Shown piece after piece: positions 42,112 to 50,166 of a DNA stretch of 64,000 bases. The stretch covers positions 62,001 to 126,000 of the forward strand of contig NZ_JACXAE010000134.1 in assembly GCF_014698965.1 (NCBI RefSeq), given 5' to 3'. This DNA comes from Iningainema tapete BLCC-T55 (lineage in GTDB: Bacteria > Cyanobacteriota > Cyanobacteriia > Cyanobacteriales > Nostocaceae). The notes beneath the pieces are model-generated. The model searched no databases. It was not told the DNA's origin and worked only from the letters and a program-made list of their open reading frames with translations. The number at the start of each line of letters is the position of its first letter. Position 1 is the stretch's first letter. The position numbers and the translations under genes are program-made.

Positions 42112-42485
42112 AACTTTTACTTGATACTCATATTCTGATTTGGTATCTGGCTGACGATCCAAAGTTACCTTTTGCTATTCGTGATTTAATTGTTGAGCCA
42201 CAGCATCAAGTTTTTGTTAGTGTTGCAACTGTTTGGGAAATTGCAATTAAAAAGGCGTTGGGTAAGTTAACAACTCCTGACAATCTACCTGAGGTTTTAG
42301 TCGCGTGCCGTTTTGAGGTACTACCAATTACTTTATATCATGCTTTACAGGCAGGTGGTTTACCACGTCATCATGATGATCCATTTGACCGCATGTTAAT
42401 TGCACAAACAATGTTAGAAGGTTTAACTTTTGTAACACGAGATTCTAGGATTCCAGCTTACGGCGTTTCAATTTTGACTCTCTAG
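42108..42485 (+). CDS. vapC: VapC-type PIN-domain toxin
   Basis: A 125-residue PIN nuclease: LLLDTHILIWYL with the first active Asp, SVATVWEIAIKKALGKL with the Glu, and HHDDPFDRMLIAQTMLEG with the acidic pair. VapC toxins cut RNA, often tRNA or rRNA, and are held inactive by VapB. The length is normal and no lesion is seen. Confidence 0.88.
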   Translation: MKLLLDTHILIWYLADDPKLPFAIRDLIVEPQHQVFVSVATVWEIAIKKALGKLTTPDNLPEVLVACRFEVLPITLYHALQAGGLPRHHDDPFDRMLIAQTMLEGLTFVTRDSRIPAYGVSILTL

Positions 42486-42504
42486 AAAAGAGAATACCTA
42501 ATTA

Positions 42505-42600
42505 CACAGTAAGTGTACAGGGAGCATCAATACAGAGAAAGAGCGATCGCCAATTTCTCTCGGTTCAAAATCGCAACTCACTTGTGACTTTTGAATGCGT
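42505..42600. repeat. Leader repeat upstream of DUF4351 copy A
   Basis: About 95 bases (acagtaagtgtacagggagc ... caactcacttgtgac) nearly identical to 44155-44250 upstream of copy B. It includes a GCGATCGC site. It may carry the promoter or be a remnant of the segmental duplication that made the two paralogues. Confidence 0.8.
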
Positions 42601-42631
42601 GACTTTTGACTTTTGACGAACCCGAAGGGGC

Positions 42632-43415
42632 GTGACTCGGTTCCCCTATGATCGGTTTGCCAAGGACTACCTGCAAGAGCTATTATCTCCATTAGGCTCA
42701 GTAGAAACAAGTAAGGATGTCGCTGGGGAAGTATTAGAAGTTGATGTTTATTTTCTCCCAAGAGAGCAACCGCAAATTGATCGAGAAAGCTTGGGATTAC
42801 TCGGCAGATTTGCCCAAACAAAAGCACTGATTGAACCGTTTCGCAACCCAGTCACAAACTCAGAAGTGGGCAAGGGAAGAGTTCAAAAAAGGGCAATTGA
42901 AGAATTGCTTGCGTTGGATGTGAACAATCCTTTCCGTAGCAAAGCGATGGATTTATTGGCTAACTTGAAAACTACCATTAAATTAAATCAGAATTTAGAT
43001 ATAGCAATCCTAATTGAGTTATGAACCGCCAAGACGCCTTCGCGCAGCGTCTCCGCCAGGAGAAGAGCGCCAAGAAAAGAAAGACTTGTGTTTGCAAATC
43101 ATTTAGGACTGCTATAGAGAAGAGCGGAACTTAGTTATGCAGTTATCACCAATTTATGAACAACGTTTGGCAGAAGCTCAACAAATAGATAGAGAGGAAG
43201 GCAGGCTTGAAGGCAGGCTTGAAGGCAGGCTTGAAGGAGTTCAAAATGAACGTCATACAACTATCGAAAATTTACTTCTAGTTCGGTTTGGGACTTTAGA
43301 TAACGAGCTGCAAACAATCATTGAATCTTTATTAGCTTTACCACCCGAAGAGTTCACTTCTTTATTGATACAATTGTTTCGTGAGGAATTGCTCAGTCAG
43401 TTTGGCACTTCTTAA
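42632..43415 (+). pseudogene. DUF4351/Rpn-type putative nuclease, copy A (deleted and MITE-interrupted)
   Basis: Begins with GTG (TRFPYDRFAKDYLQELLSPL; VLEVDVYFLPRE, the last with a PD-(D/E)XK-type Asp). Compared with copy B it lacks 90 residues in frame (between NSEV and GKGRVQ), and after NQNLD a 113-base MITE stops the frame at 43024. The DUF4351 part continues after the element (MQLSPIYEQRLAEAQQ ... ENLLLVRFGTLDNELQ, LLALPPEEFTSLLIQL) to 43415 and might be translated alone from 43137. Intact relatives are Rpn-like recombination-promoting nucleases. An EGRLEGRLEGRLE run is encoded by three 12-base units. Confidence 0.78.
43002..43114. mobile_element. 113-bp MITE with TA target duplication
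   Basis: Terminal inverted repeats TAGCAATCCTAA and TTAGGACTGCTA (11 of 12 matching) bound the element and TA is duplicated on both sides. The site without the element is preserved in copy B (TTAGATAGAGAAG), which proves the exact insertion. TA duplications point to an IS630/Tc1-mariner-type transposase acting in trans. The interior contains an AGACGCC / GGCGTCT-like stem. Confidence 0.9.
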
Positions 43416-43479
43416 AATTGACAGTAAAAAGTGAGGCTGACAATTCTCTGTTAGCCTCACATATAGAGAGCAAAAATAT

Positions 43480-43830
43480 TTAGTTAAAACTGACGATATC
43501 GCCTATTTCGACAATCTCTTCACCTTGTCGCAGGCGTTCTAAAGCATCTGGAAAAGTAGCAGTAAGAAGTTGCCGGAGGTGACGATTTGTGACGTTGCCA
43601 CAAGTTAACCAAAGAATTTGCGGAGGTGTTCCCAACCGACAAACCAAATCAACAAAATCACTGTCCTTCGTCATGATTACAACTTTAGCTACACGCGCTG
43701 CATCAAAGATTTGTATATCTTGGGCATCTCGCAAGCCTAAATCTTTCAAAGCAGTGGCACTAACTGCAAAGGTGTTGCTTAGCCAAAGTGCCAATGTTGG
43801 TGGTAATTGAGCATCAATCCAAATGTTCAT
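43480..43830 (-). CDS. DUF5615 PIN-like toxin
   Basis: A 116-residue protein beginning MNIWIDAQLPPTLALWLSN, with DAQDIQIFDAARV, VIMTKDSDFVDLV and LWLTCGNVTN, the DUF5615 (Mut7-C-like PIN) pattern with its Asp residues. It overlaps the upstream DUF433 gene by four bases, forming a module. The start at 43830 is preferred to an upstream in-frame codon at 43878 because it coincides with the overlap and the family start. Confidence 0.85.
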   Translation of the reverse strand: MNIWIDAQLPPTLALWLSNTFAVSATALKDLGLRDAQDIQIFDAARVAKVVIMTKDSDFVDLVCRLGTPPQILWLTCGNVTNRHLRQLLTATFPDALERLRQGEEIVEIGDIVSFN

Positions 43831-44060
43831 GCACTCAGCCGAGGAAAATCCGTGCGGCGTGCTGCAAACAAAAGACAAGCCTGAATATCTTCAGGTTCCA
43901 GATCGGGAAAATCCTCTAGAATTTCTGCAGGACTAACATTTTCACCTAACATCTCTAAAATATCACTGACACGGATTCGCATTCCTCTTATACAGGGACG
44001 TCCCCCGCACTGCCCAGGATTTTGTGTAATCCGACGGATAAGAGTAGCTGTTTCACTCAT
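43827..44060 (-). CDS. DUF433 family antitoxin
   Basis: A 77-residue protein with the DUF433 helix-turn-helix pattern: RRITQNPGQCGGRPCIRGMR, IRVSDILEMLGENVSPAEIL and FPDLEPEDIQACLLFAA. It pairs with the DUF5615 toxin just downstream. Such proteins bind DNA and neutralise the toxin. Confidence 0.88.
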   Translation of the reverse strand: MSETATLIRRITQNPGQCGGRPCIRGMRIRVSDILEMLGENVSPAEILEDFPDLEPEDIQACLLFAARRTDFPRLSA

Positions 44061-44154
44061 TGCGTGACTAATTATGAATTACTAGTTAATTATAAGAACT
44101 TATTTCGGTAGGAAGGACGACAGGAAGGGCAGCGTTTGGTGCTGGAAAACTTGC

Positions 44155-44300
44155 TTTATTACACAGTGAGTGTACAGGGAGCATTAATACAGAGAAAGAG
44201 CGATCGCCAATTTCTCTCGGTTCAAAATTGCAACTCACTTGTGACTCCTGATATTTTCGGTTGACGTACAGGAGCCAAAAAAATATAGTCGAATTATAAT
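44155..44300. repeat. Leader repeat upstream of DUF4351 copy B
   Basis: Near-identical to 42505-42600 over its first 95 bases and to 41430-41475 over its end (ggttgacgtacaggagccaa), so it appears to be the fullest of three copies. Confidence 0.8.
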
Positions 44301-44323
44301 TTCAGTAACGGATTGTCAAATTA

Positions 44324-45269
44324 ATGACTCGGTTTCCCTATGATCGGTTTGCTCTCGTAATATCTCCAAGAGCTATTATCTCCATTAGGCTCAGTAGAAA
44401 CAAGTAAGGATGTCGCTGGAGAAGTATTAGAAGTTGATGTTTATTTTCTCCCAAGAGAGCAACCACAAATTGATCGAGAAAGTTTAGGATTACTCGGTAG
44501 ATTTGCCCAAACAAAAGCATTGATTGAACCCTTTCGTAACCCAGTTACAAACTCAGAAGTGCGCAATTGTACGATCAAGTTGTTTAATACTTGTGCCAGT
44601 TTTGAGCGGGAAGCTAAACGGAATGATGTCTTCTTAGAGGAAGATTCTTTACCAAAGTTATGGATTCTCTCACCCACAGCTTCAGTCAAATTTTTAGGCG
44701 GATTTGGGGGAAAGTTAGATGAACAACGGTGGGGAAAGGGTGTTTATCTTTTTAATCAATCTTGGCGGGGTGCAGTGGTAGTAATTCATCAATTACCAGT
44801 TACCCCAGAAACACTGTGGTTAAGACTGTTGGGTAAGGGAAGAGTCCAAAAGAGGGCAATAGAAGAATTGCTTGCGTTGGATGTGAACAATCCTTTCCGT
44901 AGCAAAGCGATGGATTTACTAGCTAACCTGAAAACTACCCTAGAATTAAATCAGAATTTAGATAGAGAAGAGCGGAACTTAGTTATGCAGTTATCACCAA
45001 TTTATTTACAACGTTTGGCAGAAGCTCAACAAATAGGTAGAGAGGAAGGCAGGCTCGAAGGCAGGCTTGAAGGCAGGCTCGAAGGGATTCAAAATGAACG
45101 TCGTACAACTATCGAAAACTTACTTCTAGTTCGGTTTGGGACTTTAGATAACGAGCTACAAACAATTATTGAATCTTTATTAGCATTACCACCAGAAGAG
45201 TTCACTTCTTTATTGATACAATTGTCTCGTGAGGAATTGTTAAGTAGGTTTGGCACTGCTCAAAATTGA
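44324..45269 (+). pseudogene. DUF4351/Rpn-type putative nuclease, copy B (frameshifted near the 5' end)
   Basis: Starts with ATG (TRFPYDRFA, as in copy A), but a substituted stretch with one extra base near 44352-44364 breaks the frame. From about 44365 the correct frame runs to 45269 and includes the 90 residues missing in copy A (TIKLFNTCASFEREAKRNDV, GKLDEQRWGKGVYLFNQSW, WRGAVVVIHQLPVTPETLW). The C-terminus has DUF4351 (ENLLLVRFGTLDNELQTIIE). A shortened protein could start at 44520, but it would lack the acidic N-terminal core. The two paralogues thus have complementary lesions. Confidence 0.75.
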
Positions 45270-45340
45270 CAGTAGAAAGATTGAGTTATAAAGTGAAGCG
45301 ATCGCCAATTTCTCTAATAGCTTCACATACATGCCAAACA

Positions 45341-45373
45341 AGATACCCGACTTCTTAGAGAAGTCGGGTATCT
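45341..45373. repeat. 15-3-15 perfect hairpin (AGATACCCGACTTCT type)
   Basis: Two perfect 15-base arms with a TAG loop, lying between copy B and the DUF6887 gene. Same geometry as 31783-31815 but with different sequence, so it may be a terminator type used in this genome. Confidence 0.85.
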
Positions 45374-45402
45374 TAGATAACATAAAGAGCGAGATCTAGT
45401 TC

Positions 45403-45582
45403 TCAGTTGATACGCTTACGCATTTCTTGTTCAAATTGTTCATCAGTACTTACTACTACACGACCAGGTTTAGCTCTAATAATGTTTAGGAAATATTGAA
45501 AAGCTTCTTCATCATCAGGATTCTGCTTAACATAATTACGCAATTGTTTTTCATCCATACTTTGATAATCTGCTTGAGTCAT
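45403..45582 (-). CDS. DUF6887 family small protein
   Basis: A 59-residue protein (MTQADYQSMDEKQLRNYVKQ, then DDEEAFQYFLNIIRAKPGRV and QFEQEMRKRI). It matches the small DUF6887 family found in cyanobacteria directly after DUF6888. Its ATG overlaps the stop of the DUF6888 gene by four bases. The pair looks like a two-gene module of the toxin-antitoxin kind, although no activity is known to me. Confidence 0.75.
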   Translation of the reverse strand: MTQADYQSMDEKQLRNYVKQNPDDEEAFQYFLNIIRAKPGRVVVSTDEQFEQEMRKRIN

Positions 45583-45767
45583 CCTATAATAACCTCACCA
45601 TTTTCAAGAATTTCTAATTGTGTTTCTTCACCAACTAAAATAACTATCCTTTTTGTACGTGTGTCATACCTCACCATTTCAATTGATTTGAGAAGGTTGC
45701 TGATTCTTACACATCTGGTATAAAACGCCGTCAACTGTTCTACTGTTGGTAGCAAAGGATCTTTCAT
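45579..45767 (-). CDS. DUF6888 family small protein
   Basis: A 62-residue protein from the ATG at 45767 (MKDPLLPTVEQLTAFYTRC, then VRISNLLKSIEMVRYDTRT, IVILVGEETQLEILENG), matching DUF6888. An in-frame ATG at 45812 would add 15 atypical residues. It overlaps the DUF6887 gene (ATGA). Function unknown; the tight pairing suggests that the two proteins form a complex. Confidence 0.75.
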   Translation of the reverse strand: MKDPLLPTVEQLTAFYTRCVRISNLLKSIEMVRYDTRTKRIVILVGEETQLEILENGEVIIG

Positions 45768-45817
45768 ATTAATTTTACTCCCATTAATTTGGGTACAGGC
45801 ACCCTGCCACAATTTGG

Positions 45818-45846
45818 GTACAGACGCCCCGCCAGGGCGTCTGTAC
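45818..45846. repeat. GTACAGACGCCC palindrome
   Basis: Twelve-base perfect arms with a 5-base loop, between the DUF6888 gene and the 3' end of pilQ. A variant of the GTAGAGACG family with GTACAGACG ends. The preceding 30 bases contain two GGGTACAG-like words. Confidence 0.85.
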
Positions 45847-45871
45847 GTTATCCTCCATCTGCCTCATTTCC

Positions 45872-48328
45872 CTATCTCTTCGGCGTTTGTAAACCACGAC
45901 GCTCTAACATTTGCCGCACTTCAGGGCTGGGATTGTAGTTATAGCCATAGGAAGAGCGCTCTGAATCATCCATAATTTGCGGTGTAAGTAACACAATTAC
46001 CTCTCTGCGCTCGTTGCTTTTGTTTGTCTTTCTAAATAGCGCACCAATGAGGGGGATATCACCTAAGATAGGAATTTTAGAGATTGTTACCCGATCTTCG
46101 TCTTGAATAATACCGCTAAGAATTAGTGTTTGACCATCTCGGAGACGAATTATGCCAGATTTAAGGGATCTTTGAGATACTAAAACTATTTGCCCATCAC
46201 CTGTATCTGCTACACCTGCAGGTGCTTTGACATCAGGAACAACCGATAGAGAGACAAAACCGTTGTCATCAATACGATCAATTTTGACAGCAAGGGCTAA
46301 ACCCACTTCCTCTTTTTCAATGTCTCGCTCCTCTCTAGAGCCACCTGGTGTGTCAGTTATAGTTCTTTTAACCCTTCCTACTACTTCTTGGGTCAAAAAG
46401 ACATTAGCCTCTTGACCTTCTTGCACAATTAGGGTTGGATCTGTCAAGATTTTAGCATTACCATTTTGTACCTGAGCTTGCAAGCTAGCGAGAAAACGTT
46501 TGGGAAATTGAAATAGTGAGGGTAGAGAGGTTGTAATTGATCCCAAAGTACCTTGGCTTACACTTCTTCTTCCATCTTGATCTACGGTAATAATATTGTC
46601 TTCTGCTGGGATAAGATTCGTGATACCTGGTTGTAAAGGATTGTTTAAGTCAACATAGGGTTGGGCAAATTGACCTGAGCTAGAATTTTCTAACCTCCTA
46701 ATACCCCCCGGTGAAACTTCTATGGTGCCAGGAATAGTTCCTGGAACAGTAATTGGATTGTTAGGATTAACAAAAACGTTTGCACCAGTGTAGGGATTAT
46801 TAATAACGGGTGGATTAACATAACCAGGTAAGCTTGCTTGTGCTGAAGTGGGAGGATTGACGCCGCCAAAGTTCATAGCAGCTGCACCGCCATCATTGAC
46901 AAAGAAGTTGTTGCCAACACCAAAGGAAAAGCTAGTATTGAAGTTTTGGCTTCCTGTCAAATTAACATCGATAATCTTAACGTTGACTGCTACTTGACGA
47001 CGGCGGATATCTAGCTGAGTTAGTTGAGCCATTGCTATCTCAACTAGTCTAGGAGAGCCAATCAAGGTAACAGCATTAGTTCGTTCGTCTCCCAATACCT
47101 GTAGACTTCTAAGTAAAGGCGTTGAGTCCTTAAAATCAGCACGTCTAGTTTCAACTGTAACTTCGTTAGCAGTCGTCCTTTCAGTAGTGCTATCTCCTTC
47201 CTTTCCCACACTCACAGATCTAACTGTAGAAATCTGCCGTTCACGGCTAATAGCACTTTCTGCCCCCAAACCGACTAAAAAGTTAACTGCGACTCCTACA
47301 CTTACCTGGTTGAGTCGCATACTGCGCATGACTGTATCACGAGTGGAATTAGGTAATTGTGGTCCCACAAAAATTGTGCGTCCATTGCGGTTAGCTTCTA
47401 GTCCACTCAAGCGTAAGACGTAGTTGAACACGTCTTGTACAGGCTCATTTTCTATATCTAAGGAAATTGTTGGTCCATCACCTCCAGCGGCTGCTGCTGC
47501 GGGCTGTTGACCTCCTGGTCCTGGTGTGGCTGTACCCCCTATGTAAGCTAGGTTGAGATTAGCTGCACGGGCAAGTAGAGACAATACTTCGCGGACTGGA
47601 GCATCTCTAAGTACTAGGCGGGGAACTTTTTGCTGAGTACCTAAGTCTACTGTGCTAGGTGAGGCATCTGTACTTGATACGGCAATGTCGCCTACTGGTG
47701 GAGCAACTGCTCTGGGTAGGAAGGGTGGCGCTGAGTTGGTGGGTTGATTTAGTTCTGCGGTTGGTGCTGGTTTCCCGTCTATGCTGATTTGGGGGTTGGG
47801 GACGAGAACTTCTTGTGGCTTTTGATTTGGTTGAGATGGGTTTGTTTGTGCTACTGGTTGATTGTTATTTTGTGGGGTGGGCATCGCCCTGTTTTGTGGG
47901 GTGGGTGTTTTACCTGCCACGCCTGCACCTTGAGTAAAGTTGAGGGTAATTCCGTCTTGTTTTCGCTCTACTGGTTGAGTGTTGGGTGTAATGTCTGTTC
48001 CAGTTACTATTAACCGGATGCTATTAGTATCAAGTTGATTGATTACTACTGAGGCAATTCCGGGAGCGGGGTTGTCTTGACGAAAACTATTACCTTGTGG
48101 TAAGCGTAGTTTAGTATTAATGATATCGGCAACTAAAGCTTTGTCTCTTTTTGTGGTGAAAATTTGCGGGCGATCGCCATTAGAAGTTTTCAAAATAACA
48201 TTAATTCCACCATTTACAGGTTTTAGCTGTACTTGAGTTACTTGAGTAGTCTGCGCCCACACTGCTTGAGCGGCTAGGATCATCGTTGTGGTGGCACAAA
48301 ATATTAAGCTATTACCGTGAAGTTTCAC
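45872..48328 (-). CDS. pilQ: Type IV pilus secretin PilQ with N-terminal AMIN domain
   Basis: An 818-residue outer-membrane secretin through which type IV pili extend, for motility and DNA uptake. It has a signal peptide (ending VWAQ), an AMIN domain (VQLKPVNGGINVILKTSNG; peptidoglycan targeting), a Pro/Gln/Asn-rich linker, an STN/secretin_TonB region (LRDAPVREVLSLLARAANL, VQDVFNYVLRLSGLE), two N-type subdomains and the secretin core (LFRKTNKSNERREVIVLLTP at the C-terminus). It is last of pilM-pilN-pilO-pilQ, separated from pilO by 253 bases that hold a structured repeat. Confidence 0.95.
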   Translation of the reverse strand: MKLHGNSLIFCATTTMILAAQAVWAQTTQVTQVQLKPVNGGINVILKTSNGDRPQIFTTKRDKALVADIINTKLRLPQGNSFRQDNPAPGIASVVINQLDTNSIRLIVTGTDITPNTQPVERKQDGITLNFTQGAGVAGKTPTPQNRAMPTPQNNNQPVAQTNPSQPNQKPQEVLVPNPQISIDGKPAPTAELNQPTNSAPPFLPRAVAPPVGDIAVSSTDASPSTVDLGTQQKVPRLVLRDAPVREVLSLLARAANLNLAYIGGTATPGPGGQQPAAAAAGGDGPTISLDIENEPVQDVFNYVLRLSGLEANRNGRTIFVGPQLPNSTRDTVMRSMRLNQVSVGVAVNFLVGLGAESAISRERQISTVRSVSVGKEGDSTTERTTANEVTVETRRADFKDSTPLLRSLQVLGDERTNAVTLIGSPRLVEIAMAQLTQLDIRRRQVAVNVKIIDVNLTGSQNFNTSFSFGVGNNFFVNDGGAAAMNFGGVNPPTSAQASLPGYVNPPVINNPYTGANVFVNPNNPITVPGTIPGTIEVSPGGIRRLENSSSGQFAQPYVDLNNPLQPGITNLIPAEDNIITVDQDGRRSVSQGTLGSITTSLPSLFQFPKRFLASLQAQVQNGNAKILTDPTLIVQEGQEANVFLTQEVVGRVKRTITDTPGGSREERDIEKEEVGLALAVKIDRIDDNGFVSLSVVPDVKAPAGVADTGDGQIVLVSQRSLKSGIIRLRDGQTLILSGIIQDEDRVTISKIPILGDIPLIGALFRKTNKSNERREVIVLLTPQIMDDSERSSYGYNYNPSPEVRQMLERRGLQTPKR

Positions 48329-48370
48329 AGTTCAATCCTCACACTAGAAAAGTATTAAGAAAATTAAAAG

Positions 48371-48397
48371 AAGGCAGAGGGCAGAGGGCAGAGGGCA
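48371..48397. repeat. Heptamer tandem repeat (GCAGAGG units)
   Basis: About 3.5 copies of a 7-base unit directly upstream of the pilQ start region, of the short tandem class seen elsewhere in this window. Confidence 0.8.
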
Positions 48398-48435
48398 GAA
48401 GGGAAGAAAGTTATTCTCGTCCTCTGGTTGTGTTC

Positions 48436-48541
48436 TCGTTCCCAGGTTCCACCTGGGAATGCCTTGCGAGAGGCTCTGCCTCTCGTTTCAAAAGGAGGCT
48501 CTGCCTCCTGAAGGCATTCCCAGCCTGAGGCTGGGAACGAG
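48436..48541. repeat. 106-bp cloverleaf-like repeat between pilO and pilQ
   Basis: Outer arms CTCGTTCCCAG (48436-48446) and CTGGGAACGAG (48531-48541) close the element. Inside are hairpins CCCAGG.....CCTGGG, GAGAGGC...GCCTCTC, GGAGGC...GCCTCC and CCCAGC.....GCTGGG, and AATGCCTT pairs with AAGGCATT. It would fold into a branched structure in the pil transcript, which could affect pilQ expression. Such elements are dispersed in cyanobacterial genomes. Confidence 0.82.
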
Positions 48542-48581
48542 GGGCGGGGCGAGAGGGGCATGGGAAAGAGACATGGTTCCA

Positions 48582-49343
48582 TCACTTCTTCTTCGCTGCT
48601 GCTTGGTTTGCTTGTGCAACTTCCTCTGGATTAAGTGGCATCAGTGCCTGTAACTGGATAAGTGTAGAAATTGATGCAGGTCCTATTCTTGGCAGTTCTT
48701 TACCTACTTGAATAGGAGGTTCTGGTGCGAGAGAAGAGTCATAGTTTTTAACTATTAATAAAGGCTGTAAACGTTCGATGTTTCTGAGAATTGATTGTGT
48801 TTGTTCATAAGTGCCGATAATTTCGATATTGACACTACGGCGTTTGAGCTTACCATCAACCAGTGTTCCAAGAGAGCCATCGGTAATCGGTTCTGCTTTT
48901 TGTGAGGCTGGTACAAACTTTCTCAGTCTGGCTCTAAGTGAGTTGGCGGAAATTTGCGTATTGCCATCAATTAACCGATTTAAATCAAACAACAAAGTAT
49001 CTAAAGTTTTTTCGTTAGCAAATAAACCTAAAACCTGTTTTTGTTGCTCTTTGGACAGTGCTAGATCCTTTTTTACTTTGTCAATTTGTTTAAGGTTGGC
49101 TTTTTTTTGCTCAATTTCTCCTTGTAAGCTTGTCTGTTTTGCTTGCTGTTGCTGGTAAGTTTCCCAAGCGGGCATAATCATGTTAAATATTATGTAACCT
49201 GCGCCTAGTATGCCCAAAACTCCAACGATAATACCAATAATTTTTGGTGTGAAAGTAATTCCAAAGACAACAGGATAGGTTGTTGAGGCTGCATCAAACT
49301 CCTCCCCATTGTCAACCATATTTAAATCTTCACTGAATGTCAT
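48582..49343 (-). CDS. pilO: Type IV pilus inner-membrane protein PilO
   Basis: A 253-residue bitopic protein: a short cytoplasmic start, one membrane segment (KIIGIIVGVLGILGAGYIIF), a coiled coil (QQQAKQTSLQGEIEQKKANL) and a periplasmic ferredoxin-like domain (VNIEIIGTYEQTQSILRNIE). PilO pairs with PilN to form the alignment complex linking PilM to the secretin. Its ATG overlaps the pilN stop by four bases. Confidence 0.9.
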   Translation of the reverse strand: MTFSEDLNMVDNGEEFDAASTTYPVVFGITFTPKIIGIIVGVLGILGAGYIIFNMIMPAWETYQQQQAKQTSLQGEIEQKKANLKQIDKVKKDLALSKEQQKQVLGLFANEKTLDTLLFDLNRLIDGNTQISANSLRARLRKFVPASQKAEPITDGSLGTLVDGKLKRRSVNIEIIGTYEQTQSILRNIERLQPLLIVKNYDSSLAPEPPIQVGKELPRIGPASISTLIQLQALMPLNPEEVAQANQAAAKKK

Positions 49344-50107
49344 TTTGGAATGACTCCTGTTTGTTGCAAACTACGTATCCGAGTTACTAATCCCACTGTG
49401 CCTTTTTGCTCTAATTCGCGCATGAATGAGGAGGCGGGAATATCACTCAAACTAGATTGAATGGTGTATTTGACGATTTGAGGAGGTTTAATTGGTATAG
49501 TAGATCTACTGAGGCTTGGGGGTAATGGTGCATCGACTAACTCTGCTGAAGTAATTTTTATATCGGTAGACTTCAAAAAGCGAGACTGTTGTAGAGTTAG
49601 CATGAAATCGTTCACATCTTTAAAAGTGCGAGCTAATCCACTAATTTCCAATCCTCCAGCCGGATTAGGTATTGGTTTACCTTTTTCTGCTGCACTTGGT
49701 GGTGTTTGCTTGATTTTCTCAATTTGCACTGTTCTGGGGATGCGATCGCGCAAATCTTGCAAAATTGCCGACCAAGGACGAATTTGGTCAAAAACAGTAA
49801 CTAAAGCTTGAGTTTCACTCTTAATTCTGCTTGTTTCTTCTTTGATTTTATTAATACTTACTAATTGTTGTTCTAACTTTTGTTTTTCCTGCTCTAGTTG
49901 TGCTACTGACTGCTCCAACTCAGCATTTTTTCCTTGTAATAACCACAAACCTAACCCCGCCAAAACAGGAAAAACTAGCCCCAAGACTACACCCACATAA
50001 ACTGGTTTTAAACTCCCAGCCGGAACAGGTGCTTTTTTTACTCTGGGTTCAGAAGATTTAGGAACTACTTGACGGTCTTTAAGAAAATTAACATCTAAAC
50101 TATACAT
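49340..50107 (-). CDS. pilN: Type IV pilus inner-membrane protein PilN
   Basis: A 255-residue protein with the conserved cytoplasmic PilM-binding start (MYSLDVNFLKDRQ, the cyanobacterial form of the INLL motif), a membrane segment (LGLVFPVLAGLGLWLL), a coiled coil (ELEQSVAQLEQEKQKLEQQL) and a periplasmic domain with SGLARTFKDVNDFMLTLQQS. It heterodimerises with PilO. Confidence 0.92.
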   Translation of the reverse strand: MYSLDVNFLKDRQVVPKSSEPRVKKAPVPAGSLKPVYVGVVLGLVFPVLAGLGLWLLQGKNAELEQSVAQLEQEKQKLEQQLVSINKIKEETSRIKSETQALVTVFDQIRPWSAILQDLRDRIPRTVQIEKIKQTPPSAAEKGKPIPNPAGGLEISGLARTFKDVNDFMLTLQQSRFLKSTDIKITSAELVDAPLPPSLSRSTIPIKPPQIVKYTIQSSLSDIPASSFMRELEQKGTVGLVTRIRSLQQTGVIPK

Positions 50108-50166
50108 TTTTCATCATTGGTCATTAGTGATCCATTACAAATTATTCTTCCCATCAAAATCTCATT

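Noticed and set aside
48364-48653. Open frames on both strands over the pilO-pilQ spacer
   Set aside because: They translate the cloverleaf-like repeat and heptamer array, not a protein.
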